A stretch of DNA of 64,000 nt, taken from contig NW_026970749.1 in assembly GCF_963678635.1 (NCBI RefSeq), forward strand, positions 17,114 to 81,113, in the 5' to 3' direction. Each line of letters begins with the position of its first letter. Position 1 is the first letter of the stretch. Below, in pieces: positions 20,403 to 32,870 of this stretch. Under the pieces are notes generated by a model. The model saw only the letters and a list, made by a program, of their open reading frames with translations, did not search any database and was not told where the DNA came from. The position numbers and the translations under genes are program-made. This DNA comes from Symsagittifera roscoffensis (taxonomy: Eukaryota; Xenacoelomorpha; Acoela; Convolutidae).

Positions 20403-20857
20403 AACAATACTGTTCGTATGTCAAAGCAAAGCACTGAATGTTCCGACAGCACTTAAAGCTACTTTAAAAGTTTTTGATGGAAAAATGACGTAATAATCGA
20501 AACAAAAAAAAAACCTTTTTGTTTGAGTTTTTTCTTCAATTTATACCCTACACACGAAATCAAAATACCAAGGAATGTATTATAATGTCTTGTATCCTAA
20601 TAATACGACCAAATGACTTGCAACAATTCAATTTGGAACGCAATAAAACGCCGCTTAAGCGTGTTATAAGAACGCAACATATCGCGCTTTAATTATTCCA
20701 AATTGGCCAAATTAACTTCAAACCCCCATAACTTTACAAAAAAAGTCAAAAGTGAAACATCATTTTGAAATTGAGATCAAACCAACACAACATCTTTCAA
20801 GTGTTTTTAAAAATTTTTGTCAAAATAATTGGTTGATTAAATATAAATCATCCCAAG
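20403..20857 (+). repeat. Rep-A subtype 2, left part
   Basis: Related to Rep-A (ACTGTTCGTATGTCAAAGC, CACTGAATGTTCCGACAGC) but clearly diverged, with CGCCGCTTAAGCGTG and ATAACTTTACAAAAA. It is interrupted at 20857 by a hAT-type MITE. The same sequence recurs at about 21515-21967 through the tandem duplication and resumes at 22365. Confidence 0.6.
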
Positions 20858-21031
20858 CATGGGCGGATTTGGAGGAAGGGGGTGGACGTCCTCCTCCTCA
20901 GAGATTTGACCCCCTGCCGACCCAAAGGGTCCCCCTTTATACTATTTTGAAATATATCCATTTCTTATTTCTCGGCGACGGACCCCAAAAATTTTCTAAA
21001 GGCGCCAATTTATACTAGTTTTGACGGGGGA
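20858..21031 (-). mobile_element. hAT-type MITE, fragment ending at the duplication junction
   Basis: Starts CATGGGCGGATTTGG, one terminus of the hAT-type MITE, and is cut at the 1112-bp duplication junction. Only the first 174 bp remain. Confidence 0.7.
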
Positions 21032-21967
21032 GCAAAAGTAACATGAAAATTTAAAGGTAAAAAATAAAATTAAAAAACTTTTTAAAAGAAACCTGAGAAT
21101 TTCTGTAAAAACATCCCCCCACACGTCATAATAAGAACAAAGTGATAATTTTCGCTTCTATTAACAAATCAATTATGGCATATAAGCTTCCTTGAACCAA
21201 TTTGGAACCGATTTCTAAGACGGATTGAATCTCGCTTACGCGTTATTAGCGCTAAAAATATCGCGCGTTAATTGTCCCAAATTGGCCAAAATAGCAATCT
21301 TTAAACCCCATAACTTTACGAAAAATGATCACAGGTAAAATATCTTTTCATCTTTTCAAATTTAAGCTCAGGACAACAATATTTTTTAACTGAAATAGAA
21401 AAAATTCCGTCAAAAATAGCTTGTTAAAAAGTCGAAATTTGTCTGAAGAAAAAAAAACCCACCACGAGCACAAATATTCCGTTACTTTCGAATCGAAAGT
21501 CTGAACAATAAATGAACAATACTGTTCGTATGTCAAAGCAAAGCACTGAATGTTCCGACAGCACTTAAAGCTACTTTGAAAGTTTTTGATGGAAAAATGA
21601 CGTAATAATCGAAACAAAAAAAACCTTTTTGTTTGAGTTTTTTCTTCAATTTATACCCTACACACGAAATCAAAATACCAAGGAATGTATTATAATGTCT
21701 TGTATCCTAATAATACGACCAAATGATTTGCAACAATTCAATTTGGAACGCATTAAAACGCCGCTTAAGCGTGTTATAAGAACGCAACATATCGCGCTTT
21801 AATTATTCCAAATTGGCCAAATTAACTTCAAACCCCCATAACTTTACAAAAAAAGTCAAAAGTGAAACATCATTTTGAAATTGAGATCAAACCAACACAA
21901 CATCTTTCAAGTGTTTTAAAAAATTTTTGTCAAAATAATTGGTTGATTAAATATAAATCATCCCAAG

Positions 21968-22364
21968 CATGGGCGGATTTGGGGGAAGGGGGGTGGACGT
22001 CCTCCTCCTCAGAGATTTGACCCCCTGCCGACCCAAAGGGTCCCCCTTTATACTATTTTGAAATATATCCATTTCTTATTTCTCGGCACGGACCCCAAAA
22101 ATTTTCTAAAGGCGCCAATTTATACTAGTTTTGACGGGGGAGCGCGCGCCGAAAAAACGCAATTTTTTTGGTCAAAATTTTCCAACAAGTGCCTAGAAAC
22201 GCCTTTTAAGAAAATTTGGCTAAAATAGGGACAAAACAGTCCTTTGGGAGAGCTCGAAAAATCAGTTTGGTCGACCAAAAAAAAAGGTCGACAAAATTTT
22301 AGATTTTTTTTTCGAAAATCCGCCACACCCCCCCCCCCCCGAAAAAATCCTAGACCCGCCCTTG
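21968..22364 (-). mobile_element. hAT-type MITE, full length (397 bp)
   Basis: Terminal inverted repeats are CATGGGCGGATTTGG at one end and, read from the other end, CAAGGGCGGGTCTAGG. An 8-bp target duplication is nearly perfect (ATCCCAAG at 21960-21967, ATCCCAAT at 22365-22372). Eight-bp duplications and CAGGG-like ends are typical of hAT elements. It has internal G/C runs and no transposase. Confidence 0.8.
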
Positions 22365-24299
22365 ATCCCAATCATAACTATTCCGCCTTTTTTTTCAAAA
22401 GTCAGAAAAACAAGACCGCCCGTATCGCCAGACTACCTTTTAACGTATTGGGAGTAGTGTTAACTTAAAAAATTTATTGAATTTTTTTAAAAAGACACTG
22501 TATGTAAAGTACAGTGTTATATTTGGCTCTGAAAATTTTCTAAACTATCCAGCTACAATTCAATTTAATGTAGCTTACGCGTTGTTTGCATAAAATAGAT
22601 CACCCGTGTCGGAATTTTTCAAACCAGCGAGTGAGTAATTTTCGTGCCCGTGCACCCTGTAAATTCACTGCAGCTAAAATTAGTACAAAATTGTGATTGA
22701 AACTGTCCGCAATCACCTCGCATTTAGATTGCCAAGAGCTACTCGAGACTTATTGAGAAATTGAGCCGACAACATCAGTCGGAAGCTATTAGAGAAATTA
22801 ACTCCAAAAAAGCTCACGCTCAACATTCATCATCATTTGTCGTCGACTACAGTTGCTACGCCGGGAGTAAAGGGGGAACTGGGAAAAAAAAGTTAACCAG
22901 AATTGGTTTTCAACCTGAAACATGTTCATCCAGCTGAAATTGACGCAAACTAGACTATAGAACCTTGAACTAGTGCAGTGATGGCCCTAGAAGAGTTTCT
23001 GCAGCGGTTGAAAGTTACTTTTGATTGGATGTGTTTTTTTTTGTGCTGTCGAGGGCATATTAGTAGTTGTAATGAATATTTTGAATCGCGCAAAACAAAA
23101 CATTTAGAGCCCTGACTGAAATTGAACTGCAAAATTGAATTGAAAAAAAATGCTTGATGTCGTTCTCAATTTTTAAGTGAAGATTTAGTGAGAAAGTTTA
23201 GATAAATTTGATCAACATTCATTTAATTAATGCGCTTGAATAACTGTCCTCAGCTTCGAATACAATAAAGGATGTGCAATTGAATTATAGTTAACGTTTC
23301 TTTATTTCTTGTTGTCGGTGTTTTTGGTTTGGAGCGATAATTTGAACTAGATCGAGTGTTACCTGCCAACGTTGTTTGAGTTTTTCGCAAATTGTGTCGA
23401 ATAAAATTTTACTTTTTTTTTCAAATCAAAGTGAGTCCTACAAAAAGTTTCTTAGCATCAGAAAAGCGCTGAGTTCGCTTGAAGAAAATTACTTAAATCG
23501 CAAAAAACCTAAATAAAATTTTTTTTAAGTGTTGCTTATTAGAAATCTTAACATAAGATTATAAAATAATTCGGACTATGCATCATTGAACATTTTATCG
23601 GCCAAGATTTTGAAACAAAATATTCAAAGCTGATAAAAATGTCCTTATTTAAACACCTTTTTGAGGTCGACTGAAGCATTTCGTTTCTGCATTTGATCAC
23701 ACTGGTTTTGGAATAACAGTATCTTTTTGTTATTATACAGTCCATAAATGAGAGTTCCGTTATATTCTAAGTGAATCGAGATTTATTTGAAAAATATACT
23801 TCGTTTTTTTTCTCATGAGAATTAAAAGGAGACAAAATAAGGGGTCCTTAGTGTAGTCTATTTCTTATTCACAAATTCTAACTCGATTGCTTCTTAAGAA
23901 TACTCAACGATGTGAAAACTGTTATATAATTCTTGGTGATTTTTTTGTTTTTTTTTTAGAAAAATACTTGGAAATTTTTTACGCTCCGTTATTCAGTAAA
24001 ATCTGAAGGTTCAAATGATTGAATTAATGAGAGCATTTATCGGCAAATGAACTCTCCAAAAATCCATAAATCAGCACGTTTTTCACTTGAACTTAACATC
24101 AAAAAACATCAATACTCTAACCTGAAAACGGTACAAATCGGCGCAAGCTAGCCACAAGAACCGGTAATAATGTCCTTGAGACAAATTGTTCTTTTTGACG
24201 GTCAGTCTTAATCAAGGCTCAACCGATTTAGAACCAAAAAAAAAACAGTTAAAAAAGGTCAAGTGGGGCTATAGCTCCTCGAGTTTACCTGTATTAAGG
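22365..24299. other. Non-coding stretch with a Rep-A fragment at its left end
   Basis: A Rep-A-like start (CAAGACCGCCCGTATCGCC) lies near 22411. From about 22530 to 23960 I see no gene or repeat I can name. From about 23970 the sequence matches 32870-33320 and 36165-36600, the DNA that flanks the BEL/Pao remnants. Confidence 0.5.
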
Positions 24300-24385
24300 T
24301 CTGCTTATGCGCAATTCGAACCTGGGCCAACTGACAAGTCGTATATAGCACATTTGGATTAGGCCGCTAGGCCAACTGTGCTTGT
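24300..24385 (-). other. tRNA-like sequence just 3' of BEL/Pao remnant A
   Basis: The minus strand has TGGCCTAGCGG, matching the RNA polymerase III A-box consensus, and about 50 bases later GGTTCGAAT, close to the B box. The arms do not pair well enough for a working tRNA. It could be a tRNA-derived SINE head or tRNA pseudogene. Related text follows BEL/Pao remnants B, C and E. Confidence 0.45.
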
Positions 24386-24424
24386 TTTATATGCATTTAT
24401 ACTCTTATATGGTTTATACTCTTG

Positions 24425-25410
24425 TTTACATTTGCGCTGCAACATCCTAAGCCCCCCTCCCCTAAAGAAGGAAGAACCGGAGCGAGCCTAACGGTTGCGG
24501 TTGCGGTCTTAACAAGGGCGGATCGGGCGCAACCGTCATGTCCGTAGTTTAGCTTGACAATTCTGGCGAGGGAGTGGTACCCACGCGGACTATCGGGCTC
24601 AATCACCCACACGAGATCGCCTGTCTTAAGAGTGAAGTCAAAATGAGTCTGCCATTTGACACCTATATTCATTGAGGGAACATATTCGCGAAGCCAACGA
24701 GACCAAATAGCGTTAACATTCGACTGCACTCGCACGTAATTTTTCTTGTGGTCGACGTGCTCCCCAGGTAAAAGCAAAGGAAAGCTTGTAGCATGTTGTC
24801 CAAGCAAAAAGTGGTTCGGGGATAATGCTTCTAACTCACGTGAGTCTGTACTAACGGGAATGATTGGCCTCCAACTCAAAGCCTGCTAAACTAAGCAGAG
24901 TGTTGTTCCTAACGGCTTTTCTGTGACTCGCCTACTGCCTAGTATCTCGTAAAGTACGCGCTTCACGCTTCGGACGAGGCGCTCCCAGGAGCCGCCATGA
25001 TGGTGTGCGCCTGGCGGGTTAAATTTCCAAGCGACACCTTTGTGTACAAAAATGGTCGGAGCCATGCCGTTCCAACTCTTGATGCAGGCAAGTAATTCTT
25101 TTTCGGCACCAACGAAGTTCGTGCCGTTATCCGACCAGATCGTGCTTGATGTACCACGACGCGCAATGAACCGTTCAATGCCCATGACAAAAGAACTAGT
25201 GTCCAGAGATGGTACAATCTCAAGTTGTACAGCCCTGGTGGTGAGACAAGTGAAAAGAAATCCCAATCTTTTTTTCAGTGCTTCTGCAAACCGGAACGTA
25301 AAACGGTCTAAACTAATCCACACCCGTATGATTAAAACGTGGTTGCTTATATCCGAGACGTTCGACAGGTAAGTCGGACACACTGCACACAACGAGATCA
25401 GACCCCGTAT
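24425..25410 (-). pseudogene. pol: BEL/Pao integrase remnant A
   Basis: The minus strand codes the end of a BEL/Pao polyprotein. LPVERLGYKQPRF and LFTCLTTRAVQLE lead into the integrase core, then WSDNGTNFVG (second catalytic Asp) and HHHGGSWERLVRSVK (catalytic Glu). The C-terminal DUF5641-type domain follows, with LKTGDLVWVIEPDSPRGYHSLARI. The frame is broken between the core (24886-25392) and the C-terminal part (24397-24879), and near 25315. No RT, gag or LTR could be tied to it. The downstream sequence and a tRNA-like segment are repeated after remnants B and C, so this piece spread by duplication. Confidence 0.82.
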
Positions 25411-26514
25411 GAAGAGAAGAACTCATGAAGCCTGGCGTCGAGTCCGAGAGGAAAGCTCCGATTCGCCGCCAACAACGCAGATGTTGGAAACGGTTGGCCC
25501 AGGAACTAGAAGCTGTCAATGAACTCGACCCTCAACAACGCGAACCGAACAGTTTTGGTTATGCTCCCTAGGAGGCTTCCTGTGACATTAGTTCCCTCAG
25601 ACTCGACCTCACAGAACGAAGACAAAGATAGAACAAGAGAGGAGACGCAACACTGCAGAAATCCTAGACAGACAGAAAGACGAGGACTCACACGATATAC
25701 ATATGTACAGATGGTTCCGTCACATAAGGTATCAAATCCGGCGGAGGTGCGCAGCCATCGTGACTACCCGGCTCTGGAGTGCCGCCCCCAAGACCGCCAC
25801 GGGGAGCCATTTTACTCATACCAAACGGAAATGACAGCCATCCTTCTATCGCTAGACTATGTGACCAATCTCGAAGTGGCCCATGGACCACTGTTAAAAT
25901 CCTCACAGATTCCGAATCCTCCTTGCAGAAAGTGGCTACTTGTCCGGGCGATCGTTTTGGAAGAATCTCAACAAAATCGAGAAAACGACTTTCATTTGAG
26001 TCCCCTCGCACTGCGGCATAGCTGAAAACGAGAGAGCAGACCAGGCGGCCAATGACGCAGTGACTCTTTTTTTCGGGTAAATAGACCTGTCAGCCTGGAC
26101 ACCATCAAAGCAGCAGGTAGAAAAGAGATGAGAGGGAAGGACATTCATCTTTGTGGCGATCACAAGAAGACCAACAAACTGACCCACACCACCTACGTCA
26201 GAAATTGAAGAGAAGGCGACAACTCAGTTCAGAGTGGGCCAGTACTCCCTCTGCAACGCCATGCTAGCACTCATGGAAGTGGAAGTGTCGGAAAATTAAC
26301 CCGACTGTGGGGAAAAAGACACCATCAGCCACGTTCTTCACGATTGTCAGAGAGGAGAAGAGACAAGGAGAAGACTTGGAGAATCCGAAGACCACTTGTC
26401 GAGAAGCCCAGCGACCTACAAAGACCACTAAGGCGGATGGGGAGAACGTATATCGACGCCTTAGTGTCTGAACATGCGTCGTACGAGAGAGAGTATCGAA
26501 GAGCGCAAGTCTAA
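25411..26514 (+). pseudogene. LINE ORF2 3' end: RNase H and Cys-His motif, copy A
   Basis: The sequence codes the end of a non-LTR retrotransposon of the RNase H-bearing (I/R1/Jockey-like) group. RNase H motifs appear in different frames: CTDGSV-like text near 25702-25720, ETE-type near 25828, and LTDSESSLQKVA near 25900. Near 26300-26350 the Cys-His motif DCGEKDTISHVLHDC is present, followed by a basic tail (TYIDALVSEHASYEREYRRAQV in copy C) and TAA at 26512. RT is missing; the left end abuts the BEL/Pao remnant in opposite orientation. At least two frameshifts and one stop break it. The same BEL/LINE junction occurs near 37610. Confidence 0.75.
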
Positions 26515-26598
26515 AATTTAACGAAAATGTGATGCAACTTCTAGTTTCTAGAGTGGTTTTTGGTGTTCAGTTTTCCCAGAGGAAATAACCTGTCGATC
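26515..26598 (+). other. LINE 3' UTR up to the hAT-type insertion
   Basis: A short segment shared by all three LINE copies, ending at the target duplication TGTCGATC (26591-26598). No clear poly-A tail is seen. Confidence 0.45.
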
Positions 26599-26997
26599 CA
26601 GGGGCGGATCTAGGATTTTCTCGAAGGGGGGGGGGGCGGATTCTTTTTTTAGGTCGTCTAAATTGATTTTTTGAGCTCTCCCCAAGCACTGTTTTGCCTC
26701 CCTATTTTGGCAAAATTTTCTGCGCCGCAGGCAATTTTTTGAAAAAAAATTGTCAAAAAAGGCGTTTTTAGGCACTTTTTGAAAAATTTTGACCAAAAAA
26801 TATCGTTTTTTCGGCCCGCGTTCTCCCCTCAAAATTAGTAAATATTGGCGCCTAAGGCGCCTTTAGAAAAATTTTAGGGTCCGTCGGCCAAAAAAAGACT
26901 TCTTAAAAAGCACCAAAGGGGAGGACCCTTTGGGTCGGCAGGGTGTCGAATGCATGAGGGAAGGGCGTCCACCCCCCTCCCCCTAAATCTGCCCATG
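26599..26997 (+). mobile_element. hAT-type MITE, cassette copy 1 (399 bp)
   Basis: Starts CAGGGGCGGATCTAGG and ends CCTAAATCTGCCCATG, an imperfect inverted repeat, with a perfect 8-bp target duplication TGTCGATC at 26591-26598 and 26998-27005. It holds no transposase. Long G and C runs lie near the ends. Confidence 0.88.
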
Positions 26998-27005
26998 TGT
27001 CGATC

Positions 27006-27461
27006 CATTTTTCTCGAATTGGGTTATCTTATCAAAAAATCAGCAGGAATAATTTATCCTGAAAATTCGAAGGGCTTCAAGGGCATAATTTTAAATATCT
27101 CTCAAATTTTAATAAGTAACATTACTATGAACAACCGTTTCAAAGTCTTCCTGTTCTCTAAACAAAATTACATAACAGCATACTTCACAACATTTTTTCG
27201 CATAGGACAAAGTATATACATCTAATATTACACTCATATGAACTAGAAAATTTTAAGTGATCGCGCTTTTTTGCCTATTACAATATTGTTTTAAACGAAC
27301 TTTTAGGTTCAGGAGAAGCTTTGATTTGGAAGAGCGTTTTTTTAAATTTTTTTAAATCATTTTTGTATAATTTTGCCTGAGGGAATCGATGGATTTAGTT
27401 ATATATGGTATGATCTTGATCGTCATTATCAGAGTGAACTTTTTGGGAAATAATTCTTGTT
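27006..27461 (+). repeat. Anonymous cassette segment between MITE and Rep-A
   Basis: Matches 39221-39686 and 42288-42747. A small shared ORF (MNNRFKVFLFSKQNY) varies in sequence between copies and has no domain; I do not call it a gene. Confidence 0.6.
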
Positions 27462-27962
27462 CCGGCTTTCGTAATGAAAGTAACGGAATATTGTGATCGG
27501 GGTGGGTTTTTTTCATCAGACTAAATTCGACTTTTTATTAAGCCTCTTTTAACTGAACTTTTTTATATCACTCGAAAACTATTTTTGTCTTAAGCCTAAA
27601 TTTGAAAAGATACTTCACCAGTGATCATTTTTTGTGAAGTGATGGGGGTTTAAAGACTGCAAATTTGACCAATTTGGGACAAAAAACGTGCGATATACTT
27701 CGCGCAATTAACTCGTAAGCGGAGGTTTGATCCGTCTTAGAAATTGTTCCAAACTGGCTCAAAGAAGCTTATATGCTATAGTTAATATGTTAATAGAAGC
27801 AAAATCTATCGAGTTGTACTTAATATGGCGTGTTGGGGGATGTTTTTACAATAAATCTCAATTAAAAAATTATATTTTTATTTTTTTTTACAATTCAATT
27901 TTTTCATGTTATTTTTCAGTCGGAAGATTTAGCGCTTTGCCCTGATATAAGCAGTCCTGTTA
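27462..27962 (-). repeat. Rep-A copy, reverse (cassette copy 1)
   Basis: Runs from CTTGTTCCGGCTTTCGTAATG through GGGACAAAAAACGTGCG and AAGCGGAGGTTTGATCCG to CCCTGATATAAGCAGTCC. Non-coding. Confidence 0.75.
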
Positions 27963-28015
27963 ATTTTAAGATTTACAAGCGCTGAAAGTCAAAATTATTT
28001 TGAACCGACGCAACA

Positions 28016-31000
28016 GTCAAAACTGGGGATATAAGGTATTTAACTTTCAAAAGTCAAAGTTAGATACCAAAGTTATCAATGAAAAGCTGGATGAAACAAT
28101 CAAAAAGATGGATTCTGCTGTAAAAACCAATATCGCTCTTGAATTTGTTCTTTGTAATGTCGATTCGGGAGAATATTGGTATTACTAGGCATACGAAACC
28201 AAAACTGTGTTTGAAAAATCGATTTTTCCTGTACAAAAACTGATTTGATTGCAATCCACGCAAAAGTTACAATCCACGTCAGAACACAAACTAAAAATTC
28301 AAGTTGATCACAAATTTCATTGTTATTGCTGCATTAAAGAAAAACATTCCAATGAGATGTCCAGACTCTGTAATACCCGAGCCTTTACTGAAAAACTATT
28401 CGGTAAACTGTCGTTTATGGGATAAAGATTAACAACCATACAAAGATCATCTTCATCTTTTCCGTGCGTAAACACTGTGTTTGCATGGCCATGTTAACCT
28501 CGATACTGATACATCTCAGCGGTTTACAGAGTTTGCCTCAAAATCTGGATACGGTCCAAAGAATTTTTGTGGAGTTTCAATTGATGATCTACCACTCGTA
28601 GAGGGAATAGTTGAACGCAAAACATTCATTAATGATTTGGACATTCCAGAAGGAGAATATGTTAGAGAATTGGCCAGGCAAAGTATTCGAAGTTTTAAAA
28701 AGCCGTGAAACTTTTTCACAACCATATGGTTCACACGAAAGATACTTATTCTTTTTTCAAGTGCTTTCGATGTCCCAGCTGTGACTGTTTCTTCAACAGA
28801 TCAGACAACTTCATTAGACATCTTCTAACTTGTGACCCTATAGTGCGATATTTTTATCCTAAAAACGCGTACAGACTACGGGAAGTAAAATTCAAAAAAC
28901 TGGACGGATTCAGCATTACTTACACCGAAGAGCCTAAGTTATTTAGCAATGTAGCAATCTTTGACTTCGAGTCATTTTGTGCTCCCACAGACAAATTAAA
29001 AACAATTGAAACAACTACTTGGATTGGGAAAGTCGTCCCAATTTTCGTCTCCCCAAACTCCTAATATTTTTTTGTTTTCAACTTGAAACTTTTGGCTGCA
29101 AACAAAGCAAGTTTAAAATGAGAACAAAGTTTCAAGAAATCAAAAATACCGTCAATGATGATTTCAAAAAGATCTTTTTTAAATTCAATGCTAGAAATGT
29201 AACTAAAAGACTAGAAGTTTTCGAGTATGAAGATGAATGTGTTGAGGATGGCAATAAAGATGACATGTCGACACAATTCTTGAGAGTTCTCAAAAGCAGC
29301 TGATTGACCTAAAGCAGCATTTGAAGCGCTATGTTAATACCTTACCGGTGTTCGGTTTCAATAGCCGCAGATACCAACTGAACCTTTTCAACTCTCATTT
29401 GATCCCGTACCTTCTATGTGATAAAGAAATCGAACCAACAATCATTTAAAAAGCAAATGATTTCATATCCTTCAAATTTGGAGATGTACAGTTTCTAGAC
29501 ATAATGAAGTTTCTTGGAGGAGCAAGAACAGTACATTCGTTTCTGAAAGCCTATAAAGCAAATGAAACCAAAAATTTTTCCCCTAAGAATGGTTTGACAG
29601 TCCAGACAAGCTTGACTTTACGGATATGCATCCATGTGGAACTTTTTTCAGCGAACTGAGATATTGCAACCCTCTCGAGAAAGATTTCAACGATTAGCAA
29701 AAACTGGTTAATGGAGGACTTGATCAACAATGTGCACCGAAAAACTTATGTATTCAATCAATTCGTCCAACAGATTTTGAAAATTACCCTTTGTTAAAAA
29801 GCATCTGGGAACAACACAGCATGATTACTTTCAAAAACTTCTCGTGATGTTATAACAACAAAGATGTTGTTCCTAAATTTGAAGCTATGCAAAAAAATAT
29901 AGAGTTTTACCATGTTAAAGGAGTTTATGCTAGAACTGGGATGCACGCTTCCAAATCTTGCAAATATCTGCTTACAAATCGACAGATCACAAGTTCTACC
30001 CGTTCTTTGAAGGAGATAAGGATTTATATGAGAATCTTAGAGAAGACATGACTGGTGGACCATCAATAATTTTTAACCGCAAAGCTGTTGTCGGTCAAAC
30101 TTATATTCGTAACTCGTCAAATATTTGCAAGACAATAGTTGGAATTGACGCTAGCCAATTGTATCCATTCTCAGTGTGCCAGGAGATGCCTACAGGACTT
30201 TACACAAGATGGCAGTATAACTCTAAAACTGAGCGGCTTAAAGTTAGAATCATCAGAACCATAAAATTCGACAACATGTTTATGTCCTTCTATCATGAAT
30301 TGAGACCAGAGTGCAAAATTGAGAGTATTAACACAACCACAAGGCAGAAAAAAATTGACTGTTTCCATGTTGATGGCTACTCCGGTCACTGTAAAACTAT
30401 GGTTTTTGAAGCTATGGATTGCTCTTATCACTTCTGCTCCTGTCAAGAAACCCATCCATCTTTGTCAGAACAAGATATTGAAAGAAGAAATAAGAAGCGA
30501 CAAATGAATGTGTTAAGACAACAGTATATAAAAGAAAAAGGTTACAATATTCAGGAAATGTGGGATAGTGAGTGGTAGGAGTATTTTGAAACAGATTCTA
30601 CAGTCAAGAATCAAGTCAAGACAAACTTTCCCTTAAAAAAGGCCTCTCTGTACTGATTCCAAATTGTTGATTTTCAGTTTTAATTTACAAAATGGCATAA
30701 CAAAATGCTCCTTTTTTTCAAATTCTATCTAAGTCTTGGATTTCAAAGTACACAAGTTTATCGGTTTGTTAATTTTGTTAATAAATCTGTTAAATCGGTT
30801 GTTGATGCTCGACGAGTAGGAGACGAGAATCCATACTCTGAAGTTTTTGCTGACACCATGAAGCTTCTCGGTAATAGCTCGTACGGTTATCAAATTACGG
30901 ACAGATCTAGACACACGGTAACCAAATATCTCGGCGATGAAAAGATACACATAGCAATAATTTAAAGGTTTTTTAGCAATTGAACACAGGAAGTTGACAA

Positions 31001-31575
31001 TTGAACACAGGAAATCAATAATTGTAGGCTCTTTTTGATTCTTCAACATGCCAAACTTAGAGTGTTGGATTATACTAAAAATTTTTCCACAAAATTTTCG
31101 ATGAAAAAAAAATTGAGGACTGGAGATGGATACGGACTCTTTGTATCTAGCATTAGTCGATGAGAACTTGGAGGAGTGTATATTACTTGAGAAGAAATTT
31201 CAGTGTACACAAATTCGTCGAAATGACCGTAGAGACGTTTTTATAGCTAATGAAAAGCAGAATTTTTCCCACTTACATGCTGCATTGTTCATAAAAAGCA
31301 TGATAAACGAGAACCAGGATTATTCAAAGAAGAATTTTGCTAAACTGAAATGTTGTGCCTGTGCAGCAAGACGTGTTGCTGCTATGATAGTAAGAGTGAG
31401 AAGCTGTAATTCTTGATGTGAGTTCTTGATGAAGCTGTAAGCTTGAAGTCAACGAATCGCGGATTCAAAACCTCCAACCCTTTAGATGAATAATCTGAAA
31501 AAGTACTTGGTTACTTTTACTCGAAAAGGAAAGTAATTAATGAAGAAATACTTACTAAGCCATTGAACTTGTAAA
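28016..31575 (+). pseudogene. polB: Family B DNA polymerase pseudogene, copy 2 (5'-truncated)
   Basis: Homologous to copy 1 from about its codon 45 onward; the zinc-finger part is missing and the sequence joins a Rep-A flank at about 28016. Recognisable parts are the exonuclease DFES near 28965 and FGFNS near 29350. Motif A GIDASQLYP lies near 30140-30166, motif B KLLGNSSYG near 30859-30886 and motif C MDTDSLYLAL at 31126-31155. At least ten stops and several frameshifts break it, including stops at the same places as in copy 4 (after EYWYY near 28186 and after WDKD near 28428). Shared lesions mean the parent was already dead. The last 1.26 kb of the gene is repeated as copy 3. Confidence 0.85.
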
Positions 31576-31903
31576 TCTAACGTGTAAACTGTAGTAAATT
31601 TTCATACAATCCACTGATGTACATGTTAATTATTTTTTCAACTGTAATACAACAGCTTACATTAATTTGACTTTTTTCTGAAATTATTTGTTTTCTTTGA
31701 AGTTTCAGTTAGGTTTCAGCAGAGTTTCAGACACTTTAAAAAAAATCAAATGGTTGAGAACAGTATTAAAAACATGTCTGAATATATTGAGAAATCTATA
31801 CCTTATCAGATTGGTGTAGAGGATCTTAAAACATGGTAAGATCGGGCTTCTTGAAAACTTTCTGAAACTTACCATCCTACCATCACACTGAAACCTTACC
31901 ATT

Positions 31904-32016
31904 CCCAATCCTAATACATTAGGAAACCTATTCCCTATCTTATTACATAGGAAATCTAATCCCAATCTTAATACTTACCTTACAGAGCGGATGCACTATT
32001 CTCTATCTTAATACAT
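31904..32016 (+). repeat. Iteron-like array downstream of PolB copy 2
   Basis: Four variants of CCCTATCTTAATACAT start at 31904, 31933, 31961 and 32001 (spacings 29, 28 and 40), preceded by TTACCATC words. The first and last spacing equal those in copy 1. Confidence 0.75.
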
Positions 32017-32039
32017 GGGGGTTTGCACCCACACCCCCT

Positions 32040-32870
32040 TATCACCTCACTCATATATTACTTCAAATTATCTAAATTTATATTTGTTTAAAAAAACCAT
32101 GACGAAGAATATAACTATACTAAATAAATTAGTTTATCAAACTCTACAGCGTGTCATTCATTACAATTTTATCACTCATTTAGCCATAATAGCCTGCTAA
32201 ATTATACTGTGTGACAATGAAAGTTCGGTATTTACGCTTGCTATTCGTCAGCATTGTCAAGTCGGAATCTAGTTTTTTTTCTAGTTAATCACTTGTTTAC
32301 CATAATCAGTTGAATCACTTGCTGCTTTGCTGCTGACTAATTTTATATCCTGCTGACATCCTCAAACTCAAGAAAGTTCAAGTTTAACTAGTGGGTACTA
32401 GTTACTACTGGTAAATGCTATATCTAGAATGCAAACCATTGTGTGTATCATTATAGAGTTTCGATATAATTTGTCTATTGATAATTTCTCGGGTTCATAG
32501 TTGTTGTCGAAGTAAGTTATGTCTGTTTAATTTCCAAATTCTGTAGTCCACTTTGTAAACACTCTTATATAGCTATCACAGAGTTTCAGATTATTGACTG
32601 TCGGCTTTATTTCTGCCGGAATATTTGCCGTTTTTTTTCCAAAAAGGTCCAATAGCAATTTTGAGATCAATAACGCTCAAAAATTTAATGCCCAAAACCA
32701 ACCGCACTAGGACCTTTTTGAAAAATTTTAGTTAATATAAACATGAAGAAATTTTTTTTGAAAGTGTTTTTTTTCCACTTCCTTCTTCAATTTTAATATC
32801 TCTGTAAGTTCTGTTTGCTAATTAATGAAAGAAACTTCTTTAACCCTACAGTGGTTGTAGAATTTTGGAA
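32040..32870 (+). repeat. R1 repeat, partial copy 2
   Basis: Follows the iteron array. Matches the first part of 17880-19858 and lacks the Rep-A insertion. At about 32870 it switches to the BEL/Pao flank sequence also found at 23970. No gene. Confidence 0.75.

Larger units (their letters stand above)
19920..22142 (+). repeat. Tandem duplication of 1112 bp (units 19920-21031 and 21032-22142)
   Basis: The two units are almost identical, with an offset of 1112 bp at every landmark checked. The junction at about 21031 joins the middle of a hAT-type MITE (GACGGGGGAGC) to the inside of a Rep-A copy (GCAAAAGTAAC), sharing GC or AGC. The high identity points to a recent event or an assembly duplication. 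Confidence 0.88.

Noticed and set aside
22120-22468. ORFs on both strands across the hAT-type MITE
   Set aside because: They run through poly-C and poly-A stretches of a non-coding MITE.
25519-26025. 168-codon plus-strand ORF taken as a separate gene
   Set aside because: It mixes the wrong frame of the LINE RNase H region; the conserved motifs lie in neighbouring frames.
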